Source: Ziziphus jujuba
Lineage: Eukaryota > Streptophyta > Magnoliopsida > Rosales > Rhamnaceae
Direction: 5' to 3'
Assembly: GCF_031755915.1 (NCBI RefSeq)
Contig: NC_083382.1
Span: 14,211,501-14,275,500 of the forward strand
DNA length: 64,000 nt
The position numbers and the translations under genes were made by a program. The notes under the pieces were generated by a model. The model was given only the letters and a program-made list of their open reading frames with translations, was not told the origin of the DNA and ran no database searches. Of the stretch, positions 12,398 to 22,614 are shown in pieces. Position 1 is the first letter of the stretch. Each line of letters opens with the position of its first letter.

Positions 12398-12600
12398 TTC
12401 GGATAAGTATCACAGCTTACGGGCAAGAAAGATAGCCATCGGGCAAGTATAATAGTCCTCGAACAAATGGTAGCCTTTGGGTAGGTGAGATAGCCCTTAG
12501 ATAGGTGTGGTTATGTGGTAGTCTTTGGATAGGTGATAGTCCTCAGGCAAGTTACATTAATACATGTATGCGAATATGATAGCCCTCAGGCAAGTTACAT
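12398..12600 (+). repeat. minisatellite, degenerate ~17-30 bp unit
   Basis: Repeated variants of GATAGCCCTCRGGCAAGT and GGTAGYCTTTGGATAGGTG. It is present in solo-LTR copy 1 and not in copy 2, and explains part of their length difference. Confidence 0.7.
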
Positions 12601-13051
12601 TAATACCATTATCTTTAAAAAGTTGTTATTGTTTTTATTTTATTGTTAATGTGATGTTGTTTTACCTTTCTTTCTATGTTACGCATTGGCATATTTGCAA
12701 AACGATATTTGGAGTGTAATTGACATGTGCAGCACTAAGTGGGTGGTGTGGGCGGACGAGAATCTATGATGGTATATTTTAATTGGTTGTTTACTAAATT
12801 AATTCCATTATATGCCTTTTATATAATTTGTTATCGAAGTGCTGCCAGTTGTGGAACTTAAATTGTAGTAATGTGGGAGGAATAAGGTGGTGTATATAGA
12901 AATGTGTTTTCAGTGCAGGAAAATTTTGGTAAGTCCAATCCTTAGGGGAGGTTTTGCCGGATTTTCCATTGGAGTGTCCGGTAGGGTTTTCCTGGGATCA
13001 GGGCTTGTCTAGGGTTCCGGTGAGGAATTTTAGATGGGTCTTGACAATTCA

Positions 13052-14110
13052 CATCAACTTGATGAACGTCCCAATTACATGAGACAACAATGTTTATAAT
13101 AATGCGGACAATAGAGGGCTTGACAAGAATGTTTATGTCTCAGTTAAATCAAGGCTAGGCATTTGATTGAACCCCTTGGAAACAACGCGAGCTTTATGTC
13201 TCTGTATTGATCCATCAGGATTTCTTTTGAATTTAAAAAATCCATTTATGACCAACTAATCGTTGTTGAGGATGAGGAAGAACAAACACCCTTGTTTGAT
13301 TAGCCATTAACACCTTAAGCTCATCATCCATTGCATGTTTACATTCTGGACACAAAAGAGTAGCCTTTATTGAAGTTGGTTCAACTAAAGGATATGAAGG
13401 TTGAACTACAGCTGAATAAAATTTTGGCTTACATATTCCTGCTTTGACTCATGTAACCATAGGATGAGTGGGATGTAGACTTCTAATAGAATGTGGAGAG
13501 GAAGGACTATTTATAGCAAGAGAGGAGTGTAATTCATTGGGAATAATAATAGGAGAATTTGTCTGTTGGAGGATACATATGACATGTGATATGGAGTCTG
13601 TAGGTAGTGGGGAGGAGGGAAAGACTGGGTTGGGGTCTAAACGGATATGAGGTAATGGGCTTTGTGGAGATAAATCTAGAAGGTTTGATAAACTAGATGG
13701 TAGAGTTGTAGAAAAAGTAGGTAGCTGGGTAGTAGGTGGATTAGAAAAAGGCACACTAGGAGAGGCAAATGACGTCTTTCCATGCACTTATACCCAAGGT
13801 GACATGTCCTACAAGGAAATAGGAGATGAAAAAATAGATAAATGAATTGTAGAAGGATGCGATATGTTTGCATTAGTGTGGGGACCTTTTATTTGAACAA
13901 AATGATAAGAATGTTCATTAAATATCACATTTGGTGAAATATAAATTTTGCCAGATAATAAAGCTTAGATATTTATACCATTTATGAGAGTTGTTATACC
14001 CTATAAATACAAATTTTTCATAATGATAGGAAGTTTTTTTTGATCTATAGGTTTGTAAATAAAGATAACACTCACATTAAAAGCACTTTAAAAAGGAAAA
14101 ATCAAAATCT
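13052..14110 (-). pseudogene. copia integrase-to-RT linker and reverse transcriptase start
   Basis: On the minus strand it contains a Pro/Ser-rich linker at 13449-13790 (SNPPTTQLPTFS and similar), typical of the region between integrase and reverse transcriptase in copia. It is followed at about 13190-13260 by the RT start (NPDGSIQRHKARVV) and QLDVN-type codons near the solo-LTR junction. Several stops are present. Confidence 0.75.
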
Positions 14111-14660
14111 TTGTTAAGAATTTTTGGAAGGAGAATCAAAATTGAGTATTTTTGTAGGCAATCTATTGATTTAAAATGTAGCAATGGAACAAGCATTCCA
14201 TCAATGATAAAGAGGCATAGAACCTTTGGGCCAACAAAGTTAAAACGGTTTCCTATAATATGCCTATGTTTATGCTCAATTTTTCCATTTTGATTATGAG
14301 TATGAAGGTAAAGGTGTTGAAAAATGATGCTAAAATTATTTAAAATTTGCTTTGGTAGTCAGTATTCACCTCCCCAATCTGCTTGTAAACTTTGATCTTT
14401 TTCATTCGTTAAAATTTCAACCATTTTTTTTAATTGGAGAAAATTTTTTGTGATGTCAAATTTTAATTTCATAGGATATATCCATGAAAATCTAGTAAAA
14501 TTATCAAGAAATAGAACATAATATTTGTATCCTTTTAGGGACTCAACCGGGGTTGGTATTCATACATTAGAAAACACTAATTCTGTAAGGGTACAACTTA
14601 CCGTTAAAGATGGAAGGGTAAAAAGTCTTTTATTTTTCCCAATTGACAACAACAGTAAAA
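14110..14660 (-). pseudogene. copia integrase core
   Basis: The minus strand gives TELVFSNVW, SLKGYKYYVLFLDNFTRFSW, QADWGGEY (about 14385) and HTHNQNGKIEHKHRH (about 14250-14295). These are the rve integrase core with its D...D...E spacing, in the order expected of Ty1-copia. The Asp of VLFLDNFTR and the Glu of NGKIEHKHR match catalytic positions. The frame is broken between blocks. Confidence 0.82.
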
Positions 14661-14879
14661 AATCATCACATAAAGAAAGAGAATGGCTTTTTGCATTTTG
14701 AAGCCACTTTATTCAAAATAACATTAGAGGGCTGATCTAATCTAAAGTGCCACGATTGATGAATAAAGAAAACGAAATTAAAATTATGTAGTTATCCAGA
14801 ACCATTATTCAACGAGGTAAAAAATAAATTGACACTCTTATGAGGAACACTTGACACATAGGGTAACAACACTTGATAG

Positions 14880-15230
14880 AGACCATCCTTAACTCTTCTT
14901 CATATCCTTGTCCTTTAAAAGAACAAAATGAGAATTAAACTCCATAATAGCATTATTATCAAAGGTTAATCTAGATATACTCAAGAGATTTCTCTTACTT
15001 TTTGGAACATGCAACATATTATTTAAATTGACTTTTCCATGGAGAGTATGAAAAGAAGAGCAACTAGTATATTTAATCTCCAAACCTTAGATATTATTGA
15101 CAATTAATTTGTTATCACCATAGTAGTTGCTTCTCTTAGTGATATTGGACGGTTAAGAAATGATGTGGTTTGTAGCTCCACTATCCATGAGCCATTTTGG
15201 CACTGTAACCATCTCAGTTGAAGCATAAAA
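14880..15230 (-). pseudogene. copia aspartic protease and pre-integrase region
   Basis: The protease motif WLMDSGATNH lies at about 15160-15195, followed two codons later by a stop. LHGKVNLNNMLHVPKSKRNL (about 14980-15040) is the conserved VLYVP-like segment preceding integrase. Catalytic Asp-Ser-Gly is intact, but the frame is not. Confidence 0.82.
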
Positions 15231-16060
15231 GGCATTATTGTTTGTTTGAGCAGTGAAAGTATCATCAAAGCAATGCTAGCACTTGTCCACTCCATAACCT
15301 GGTATTTTGCAAATTTGAAAAATAACTCTATTATTAGTATATTGAGCACCACAACCATGACCCCTGCCATGCCCACGTGTGGATTGATTTCCTTTGTTGT
15401 TTAGTTGATTATTGGAATTGTTTCTAGACTCATATGCCATGTTGGAATCATTACTATGCCTAGTATTGTTGTTTCGGCCAGCATTGAACTATTTAGACTG
15501 TTTATCTACAACATTGGCTGTCAAAATATTAGATGGATTAGCTTGTAAAATCCGAACCTCTTAGTTCAATAGTAAAGATTGTCTTTCTTCTATATCATAT
15601 GGCATGCGACTAGAATTTATATTTGCAATTACAACATTATACTCCAAAGGTAATCCTGTAAGCAATTGCATAACAAAGTCTTCATCAGAGACATTAAAGC
15701 CTGCCATAATTAAAGAGTCAGCAATACTCTTCATTTTAGTGATATAAGAAGTCATTGAGAGAGAATCCTTCCTGGTAGTTTAAGACTGGATCTTAAGTTG
15801 CATAATCTTGGTTCATGATTGGCTTCTAAATCAACATTCAAGAGAATGCCAAGTTGATGAGAAGTTACTGCTGTTGAAGCTTTGGTGATCTGGGCCAGTA
15901 TATCAGAGGAGATTGATGAGCGAATCTAAGCAAGAAGTGCCCGATCAAGGTGCCTCCACAAGTAGTACTACGAATTGGAACTTGCGACTCGACAGTTTAC
16001 TCGTTGACTATCAACGGTGCCGTCATGGTGGAGGGGGAGCAAGGCTTCCATCAATGAAGC
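15231..16060 (-). pseudogene. copia gag (UBN2-type) with degenerate CCHC
   Basis: The frame at 15561-15755 reads YITKMKSIADSLIMAGFNVS and then LTGLPLEYNVV, the classic copia gag (UBN2) signature. Upstream pieces (about 15760-15900) include ASTAVTSHQLGILLN. Near 15270-15310 a degenerate zinc knuckle is read (CKIPGYGVDKC, then H), followed by the protease. Frameshifts occur near 15756 and stops in several places. Confidence 0.82.
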
Positions 16061-16253
16061 ACTCCATATTGCTTCCTATTGTCAATGGTAATACTTGAGA
16101 CTTCCAAATAATATAATTGTTTTATTCCAATTTAAACAGATAATTGTATGTGGGCAACATAACTTCAGAAAGTTTGGGAATTGTAGAAATTGGAACAATA
16201 ACATAGGAGGATAAACTGGCCATTGGATCTATAATACTCATATAAGTTTTGAT

Positions 16254-16265
16254 GCTCTGATACCA
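16254..16265 (-). other. primer-binding site (initiator Met tRNA) of copia
   Basis: The minus strand reads TGGTATCAGAGC, complementary to the 3' end of plant initiator-Met tRNA. It is directly adjacent to the LTR end (TTACA), which fixes the 5' LTR boundary at 16266. Confidence 0.88.
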
Positions 16266-16361
16266 TGTAAGAACAGGCATACAAAATAAGGAACACAGGA
16301 AGTCTTATTATATTGAATGTGTGATACAAATAATTATATAAGATTTTTAGCTTTATCTGAT
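16266..16361 (-). repeat. copia 5' LTR remnant
   Basis: Only about 96 bp next to the primer site remain, matching 7693-7800 of the 3' LTR. The rest is replaced by TRIM sequence starting CCTTATAAG. Confidence 0.75.
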
Positions 16362-17372
16362 GCCTTATAAGAGTGGGGCTCCCTTTCCCTTCAAGACGCG
16401 TTTTGGGTATAAAACCTTGAGGCCCGATGGACTGGGCCAAAGAGGACAATATCTTGCTGCGGGTTGAGCCTGGGCTAGAAATGTGGACTGGGCCAAAGAG
16501 GACAATATCTTGATGCGGGTTGAGCCTGGGCTAGAAATGGTATCAGAGCCTAACCCGGATCGGTGTGCCAGGACGGACTCTGGGCCCCAGGAGGGGGAAG
16601 GATGGGTGTGTAATATCCCAATATCCCACATCGATTGGAAAGGAGAGTTAAGCACGCCTTATAAGGATGGGTGTGTAATATCCCAATATCCCACATCGAT
16701 TGGAAAGGAGAGATAAACACGCCTTATAAGCGTGGGGCTCCCTTTCCCTTCAAGACGCATTTTGGGTATAAAACCTTGAGGCCCGATGGACTGGGCCAAA
16801 GAGGACAATATCTTGATGCAGGTTGAGCCTGGGCTAGAAATGGTATCAGAGCCTAACCCGGATCGGTGTGCCAGGACGGACTCTGGGCCCCAGGAGGGGG
16901 AAGGATGGGTGTGTAATATCCCAATATCCCACATTGATTGGAAAGGAGAGATAAACACGCCTTATAAGCGTGGGGCTCCCTTTCCCTTCAAGACGCGTTT
17001 TGGGTATAAAACCTTGAGGCCCGATGGACTGGGCCAAAGAGGACAATATCTTGATGCGGGTTGAGCCTGGGCTAGAAATGTGGACTGGGCCAAAGAGGAC
17101 AATATCTTGATGCTGGTTGAGCCTGGGCTATAAATGGTATCAGAGCCTAACCCGGATCGGTGTGCCAGGACGGACTCTGGGCCCCAGGAGGGGGAAGGAT
17201 GGGTGTGTAATATCCCAATATCCCACATCGATTAGAAAGGAGAGTTAAGCACGCCTTATAAGCGTGGGGCTCCCTTTCCCTTCAAGACGCGTTTTGGGTA
17301 TAAAACCTTGAGGCCCGATGGACTGGGCCAAAGAGGACAATATCTTGATGCGGGTTGAGCCTGGGCTAGAAA
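16362..17372 (+). mobile_element. tandem TRIM (SMART-like) array
   Basis: Repeating LTR-internal-LTR units of a tiny LTR element. The LTR is about 167 bp and starts TGTAATATCCC. The internal region is only about 70 bp, with the primer site TGGTATCAGAGCC at one end and a purine-rich tract (GGAGGGGGAAGGAT) at the other. LTRs: 16362-16537 (5'-truncated, with a 56-bp internal duplication), 16609-16666 (truncated), 16674-16840, 16912-17134 (same 56-bp duplication) and 17206-17372. Internal regions: 16538-16608, 16841-16911 and 17135-17205. No protein is encoded; open frames here are accidental. It depends on other elements for enzymes. Confidence 0.88.
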
Positions 17373-18050
17373 TGTCAAAAGGGGAATAAGCACACAACAG
17401 GGGAATAAGCACCAACAGATATGAAGAACAGGGGGAGAGACAGAGTATGAATATGGAAGCGGAAGGAAATGAAAATGACAAAATAAAGCTAGAGGCGGCA
17501 AAGCCAGCCAAGAATAATGAAATGAAAATAAATAATTAAATAAATGATTAAATAATAATATTGAAGGCGGTAGAACCAGCCAAGCAATATATGAAAATAA
17601 ATAATTAAAATCGAATGAAATGTATGAATGCTTACTTGATTATGAAGAACCAAAGTGTTACAAGCACTCAACACTCAGAATAAATAAATTGATTACACTT
17701 GGAGAAGAAGAGGAGGAGAAGAATAGAAAAGAAATCTGCCAGAAATTTTCTAAACTCTCTCTTCTCAAAACTCCGTTATTCCAAGCTTGATTTTGAAGGG
17801 AAATGAGGCTCCTTTAAATAGATAAAGGAGGACTTGATTCCTGTTGATGAATCGTTGATTGAACAGTGCTCTGTCGGTGAATAGTGCGTGACTAGTTGAT
17901 TGAACAGTGATCTGCTTTCGGCTCCTTTTACTGTTCATGAATAGTGATTGAACAGTAAGTCTCGTAATCTGCTTTTGTGAGTGGAATTTTGAAAGTAACT
18001 TTGTACTATCAAAGATTCTTGATGTTGATTATGACTTCAGGCTTCCATCA
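17373..18050 (-). repeat. 3' LTR of pararetrovirus-like element
   Basis: On the minus strand it runs TGATGGAAGCC...CCTTTTGACA. It contains a repeated TGAACAGT/ATTCACTATTC motif in the upstream (U3-like) part (about 17840-17960) and a possible TATA-like CTATTTAAAGG near 17812-17822. An additional 20-bp unit (GGGAATAAGCACACAACAGG) lies next to the terminus. The terminus directly abuts the last TRIM LTR at 17372/17373. Confidence 0.85.
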
Positions 18051-19002
18051 TATTGTTGAGGTTGTGATCTTCTTCGTCTCCAAACTGGTAAGAATCATCT
18101 TCGTCTGGATCAATGTCTATGTCTTCATCTGATTCTTGATTATTTTTTGTATTAATGATTCGTTGTTTTTTGAACATTTTATAATAAATAGCAGGAAGGT
18201 CTGGATACATTGTTTTGTAATGAAAGGATGTAAATACATCGTTCCATACATATCGGAATCCATGATGTAAATATATTTTTATATATTGATTTTCTTTTGC
18301 TAAAAAATATTTTTGATTAATGTGTTGGAGATTAAAATTATCTCCATATACTGCAGCTCTCCAATGGCGAAGCTGTCTTGTGATTGGACTTGAACATCTT
18401 CGTACCTGTTCGTCTTGGCGGAAATGATTAGTAGCATATTTTGATTTTTCAAAAGTGATTAGGTGGCGTGCTGGTTCCCATCCATGGATCCATTCTGGTG
18501 GAGTGGATGTGATGTGAGCAGCAATATATCCTTGTTGTTTTAATGGTGCTGAATGATGAGGTAAAAAGAGACAGGTGATGCCCATTTTGATTAATTCAGT
18601 ACAGTTTTGGGCCTGATCGGTATGGGTAAATATAATGGTACCAACTAATCCCCAGTCAAAGAGGGTGGCCCAAGTGATTGTTTTATTTTGGTAAATAAAA
18701 TTGTGGAAGGTTGGGGCATAAAGGCCAACACGGTGAATAGCATAACTGATTTGGTGTGGACAGCCAACATGATTAAGGGGAATATTTTCAGGGTCACATG
18801 TGGTACATTTGATATTGGAAGGATGCAAAGCAGCTTCCGTATATACATGCATACCACGAGGACAGGTATTGGGTGATTGGACAAATGATCGTAACATTTT
18901 TTGAAGAAAATTGAATTCATCATAAAATTGTTTTCTTTTGATTTTCCAAATGCGAGAAATAATATCACTGGGTAAACCAGCTTGGTGTAACCATTGATTA
19001 TA
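18037..19002 (-). pseudogene. C-terminal part of the long element frame (unnamed domain)
   Basis: 321 codons in the same frame as the upstream parts, separated by a TAA at 19003-19005. It begins YNQWLHQAGLPSD and continues with a charged helix and a Cys/His segment, IKCTTC...HVGCPHQ (about 18755-18815), which looks like a possible metal site. Then come WIHGWEPARHLITFEKS and YLHHGFRYVWNDVF. It ends in an acidic tail (DEDIDIDPDEDDS). The stop codon lies inside the 3' LTR, so the last few codons are LTR-encoded. I do not recognise an enzymatic domain. It resembles uncharacterised proteins that accompany this retroelement family in plants. Confidence 0.7.
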
Positions 19003-19005
19003 TTA

Positions 19006-19779
19006 GAAAAAGATACGGACATGATTCCAAGGTAAGGTGGAATTTTTGATTAAAGGATAAGGATTTTCTATGAGACTGTAAGAGGGTTGATTGGAGTGGC
19101 TTGTAGAGGCTTGATTTTGATGATAAGACTGTTTTTTGGTCCAATAATCTAAATCTTTTTGGAGGTGATTAATGTGAAGTTGGTGAATGGCATTATTGTG
19201 GAGTAAGGTTTGGATTTGGTGTTCAAGACATTGATTTTTGTGTTTGAGTTCATGAACTCGGAATTCTAAAGGATGTTCTATATTAAGGATATCAAGTGGG
19301 TCTTGGTTTTGAATTAATTGATTATTGGGGTGTTGTGGGTTGACAACAACAGTGATAGGTCGAGGATGGTTATGTTGCATTTTTTGGGTTGATTGGGAGC
19401 TAGAGGCTTGATTAGAGATGATTTTTTGGACAGAACGGAAAGTTTTGGAAAACTCTGGATCCATTCGGACCCAAGGATGAATAAAGGCTTTAGGACCTAA
19501 TTCTTTAAGGGTGATTTCAAGGGCTTCATGGAGACTATAATAGCCTCGGTATTGGGTATTGATTTGGCCTGCTATTTCATGGGCTATTTGGAACCATGTT
19601 TTATAAAGACCAGGGTTTGGGTCTGTGAATAGGACATAATGGGAATAATATTTACTATCGGGTTTTTGTTTAATTGATTGGAGATAAAAACAAAGGTTAT
19701 CAAGAGCTTGAATAAAATCTGTTTTTTCTTCTTTGGATTCAAAATGGGTTTTATTCCAAATAGAATTGATTAAAGCTCT
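19006..19779 (-). pseudogene. viroplasmin-like (Caulimo_VI / RNase H1 N-terminal-like) domain
   Basis: 258 codons between two in-frame TAA stops. Residues about 40-100 read YYSHYVLFTDPNPGLYKTW and then QYRGYYSLHEALEITLKEL. The G-[LI]-Y-x-x-W followed about 20 residues later by K/R-G-Y/F-x3-x-E-A is the hallmark of the caulimovirus viroplasmin/translation-transactivator fold, shared with the N-terminal hybrid-binding domain of RNase H1. GLYKTW lies at 19594-19611. A Gln/His-rich linker and a coiled-coil-like stretch (HELKHKNQCLEHQIQTLL, about 19200-19260) follow. In caulimoviruses this fold is part of the inclusion-body protein; its role here is not known. Confidence 0.72.
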
Positions 19780-19782
19780 TTA

Positions 19783-22614
19783 AGGGGTATCTAGTTCAAA
19801 TTGGGTTGGAAAATTCTTTTCAGAATTTTCTCCACTCCAAATTGGAACAGAAGTGCTGTTGATGATTATGTAGCCGTTGGGGCGAGACATGCTGTAATGA
19901 GAATGATTAGAGAAAAGATATTTTGAAAATATGCAGAATTTGAAATAGATGATGCATAAATTTTGGAGTATGCAAACTTTGAAAAATAAATTTTTGATTA
20001 GTTGAAATATACGAATGAAGGACTGAGACAAGGTAAGATAAGAAGAATAAAGGAATGGAGGATGATTAAGTTGGATGCGATTAAGCTGTTTGGAAATGGA
20101 TTGATCTTGGAGAATCTGGATATTATTTGATTGAAGTAAGAAATCAAATTTGATTTTTTCACCTAAAGGGTGACTGATGATTCCATCATGATTTGTAATG
20201 AAAGGGTATAGTAGAGAAAGGAAAGGGATTCCTAGGATGACTTGATCCGTCATATTTTTAATAAGGACAAAAGAGGTTGTATAACGAATATTATTATGAC
20301 AAATTTGGACTTGATTAATTTCATATTGTAAATCCATTTTACTACCATTGGCTGAATTTAATATTTCTTTTGTTTTGGTATAATATTGATTAGGGATAAG
20401 ACTTTCATGAATACAATTTAAATCTGCACCTGAGTCTAAAAGTGCAATTGTTGTTAATTGAAAATCTTTAATTATTATGGTGATTTTGATGTGCCATTTT
20501 CTAAGTTTGATTTTGTGAATTGAAGCTAGACAATTATCACGGGAAGATCCTTCTTCCTGTTCATCAGGTTGATTAGGATTAAGATTATGAGGGTTATCCT
20601 GGATAAATTGTAATCGATGTTTGATTAAATGGTTTTCCATTTTTAATTCTTTAATTTCAGACTTGATTGTTTTAATTTCTGTTTGTAAATCTTGAACAGT
20701 TATAGTTTTATTTTTGGATTTATTAAATGTTTGTAAGGCTTCTGTTAAACAGATTTTTTGAGTACTTTTATTATGTTGGGTTGTTTCTTTGTGATTATCA
20801 GTTATTATCTTTTTATATTTTTTCATGTATTCTATTCGTTCATCAGGATTTTCTAATTTACTAAGTAATTCTAGGATTATATCTTCATCTTCTGTAGAAT
20901 TAGTTAAAACACGAAGTGATTGATTACAACAGGTATCTAGACAACAAGCATCTAAACATCCTAAAGTGATTTTAGGAGTATCTGTGTCACTAGCAGATTT
21001 AGTGTGAATACTTGATTCGTCAGAACTTGATTCAATGTAAATATTGTTTTCACTATGTTCACTATCTGTGTTGTGTATACCTAAGACATTGATTAAATTT
21101 TGTTTTTGATCTTCAGGTATTTCTAATTGTTTGATTGTTTGTTTGGCTTTGCAGTTATTAGCAAAATGACCAAATTTATGACATTTAAAGCATTTGATTT
21201 TAGTATTAGCTTTTGAATCTTTTTTGGGTTTATTATAAAATTTATCAGGATTGGGTTTATTAAACTTATGAGTTTTGTAATAAGGTTTACTAAAAGATTT
21301 CTTATGGGATTTTTCTTTGATTTTGTTTCTCCTAGAGGGAGCTAGGGTAGACAGACCATATTGTTGACAAAAATTTCCTAATTCGTATTTAGTTTTCTTT
21401 TTATCATTATTTAGTTGATTAGCTATTTTCATATCAGTACACATTTTTAATCCTTCTTTTTTGATTATTGAAACTATATCTCCATAAGTTAATGAATCGT
21501 AGTCTATGTGACCACTATCATTACTTAAAACATTTCTGATTTTTCTAGCAAATAATTGGGGTAGACCATTAATAATTTTTTCTTTCCAAAAGGGTTGATT
21601 ACTATCATCTCTCATCATGATTCCAGTGGTAAATGTTTGTACATACCATTCGAAATTACTAAGAGTTGGACAGTGTAAATTAGTTAACTGACTATGAATT
21701 CTTTTGGTGACAGCTGTAGAGGTTCCTATAAAATGTCTAATTATTGTGGCTAACAAGGTATTGACACCATCGGGGACACCTTGACCTATTGATTCATCAA
21801 ATATGGGGAATCCTTCTTCATCTAATTTAACAGCATGAATGATCTCTGATTTAGATTGATCTGTTAAATGTTTTTCCCACCAGTAGTGTAAAGTATCGGT
21901 AAAACCTGTGACTAGTAAGTCAACGATTTCAGGTTGGGAAAGGTTTTGATTAGTAAAATAACTATTAGCAACCATGGACATGTGGTGTAATTTATTTAAT
22001 ATTTCTTGTTCTTTTAATCCATCTATATTCCATTCGTATAATTTATCAGAACTGACAGAGAATTGATTTTTTGATTCTTGGAATTCAGGTGGTAAGGGTT
22101 TAGTATTCCATTGTTTAAAAGTATTAAATCGTGGTTTTTGATTTTTAAGTCTATTAATATGATTATCTAATGAAGATTGATTTGATTCTGTATCGGAAGA
22201 AGATTTATTGTGGATGGTAGCAAGGTTTGAAGAAGAGGCTTCAGTTTTGGAACTGGAAGTTTTTAATTGTAATTCTTTTAAAAGTTGACTAAGTTGATTA
22301 GTTTTATTAGGAAGGGTGGGAACTTTTGTAATATCTGGAAATTTTATTAGTGGTTGAGGTTTAATTTCTTCTTTAGAGGAATTATCGATTTTAGTTTCTA
22401 TTTTATCTAATTGTTTACCTATTGTAATAAGACTTTGATTTGTGTAATTATTTTGTTCAATGACTTTTCGAGTTTCATTAATTAAATCGTTATTTTCATT
22501 TGTGGAAGTTTTAAAGGGTGAAGCTATGACTTGATTATTTAAATGTGGAATGATTAGTTTTTCAACTGGAGGATGACTAGACAGGACTGTGGATTTATCT
22601 GATTTAATCCATTT
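19783..22614 (-). pseudogene. caulimovirid-like gag/capsid, zinc knuckle and aspartic protease
   Basis: 944 codons, open throughout. In order: a low-complexity N-terminal region, then a capsid-like domain starting near 22060 (SSDKLYEWNIDGLKE, LLVTGFTDTLHYWWEKHLT), typical of caulimovirid-related plant polyproteins. A Lys-rich basic stretch follows. The zinc knuckle CFKCHKFGHFANNC lies at 21151-21192. A Cys cluster, CLDACCLDTCC, sits near 20930-20965, and a coiled coil (LQTEIKTIKSEIKELKMEN) near 20640-20700. The protease carries LLDSGADLNC with DSGA at 20425-20436 and VILGIPFLS about 60 residues later. After the protease, where reverse transcriptase should begin, the frame goes into a Phe/Ile-rich segment that looks like translated non-coding sequence. 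It then enters MSRPNGYIIIN. Confidence 0.85.

Larger units (their letters stand above)
9121..13046 (+). mobile_element. solo LTR (3.9 kb) of a large-LTR retrotransposon, copy 1
   Basis: It starts TGTAACACCC and ends CTTGACA (TG...CA) and is flanked by the 5-bp direct repeat ATTCA (9116-9120 and 13047-13051), the signature of LTR-element integration. It interrupts copia reverse-transcriptase codons. There is no primer site, gag or pol, so it is a solo LTR left by LTR-LTR recombination. It matches the copy at 43126-45884 at both ends and in a central block. In order it contains TTGAC-rich repeats (9160-9380), a CT-rich tract (9697-9735), a GC-rich region (9740-10140), TA microsatellites (10300-10950), a conserved core (11450-11640) and a minisatellite (12398-12600). 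By LTR size it may belong to a Tekay/Del-type chromovirus; that is inference. Confidence 0.88.
7693..16361 (-). mobile_element. Ty1-copia retrotransposon, decayed, nested insertions
   Basis: The minus-strand order is 5' LTR remnant (16266-16361), PBS (16254-16265), gag, CCHC/protease, integrase, reverse transcriptase, RNase H and 3' LTR (7693-7915). A 3.9-kb solo LTR (9121-13046) sits inside the reverse-transcriptase region. The two LTR remnants share the CACAAAATAAGGAA and GAATGTGTGATACAA segments. The first half of the 5' LTR is missing and replaced by the TRIM array that starts at about 16362. The coding region is full of stops, so the element is inactive. Confidence 0.88.

Noticed and set aside
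12398..12600. CRISPR-like array
   Set aside because: Units are degenerate and contiguous with no unique spacers; plant nuclear DNA.
16365..17511. Many 60-100 codon open frames on both strands over the TRIM array
   Set aside because: They are repeats of the same non-coding LTR/interior sequence in different units; no domain and no coding bias.
18037..18897. Envelope-like gene for the LTR element
   Set aside because: Position after the protease region invites an env reading, but there is no signal peptide, no transmembrane anchor and no glycoprotein pattern; it is in frame with the upstream polyprotein.
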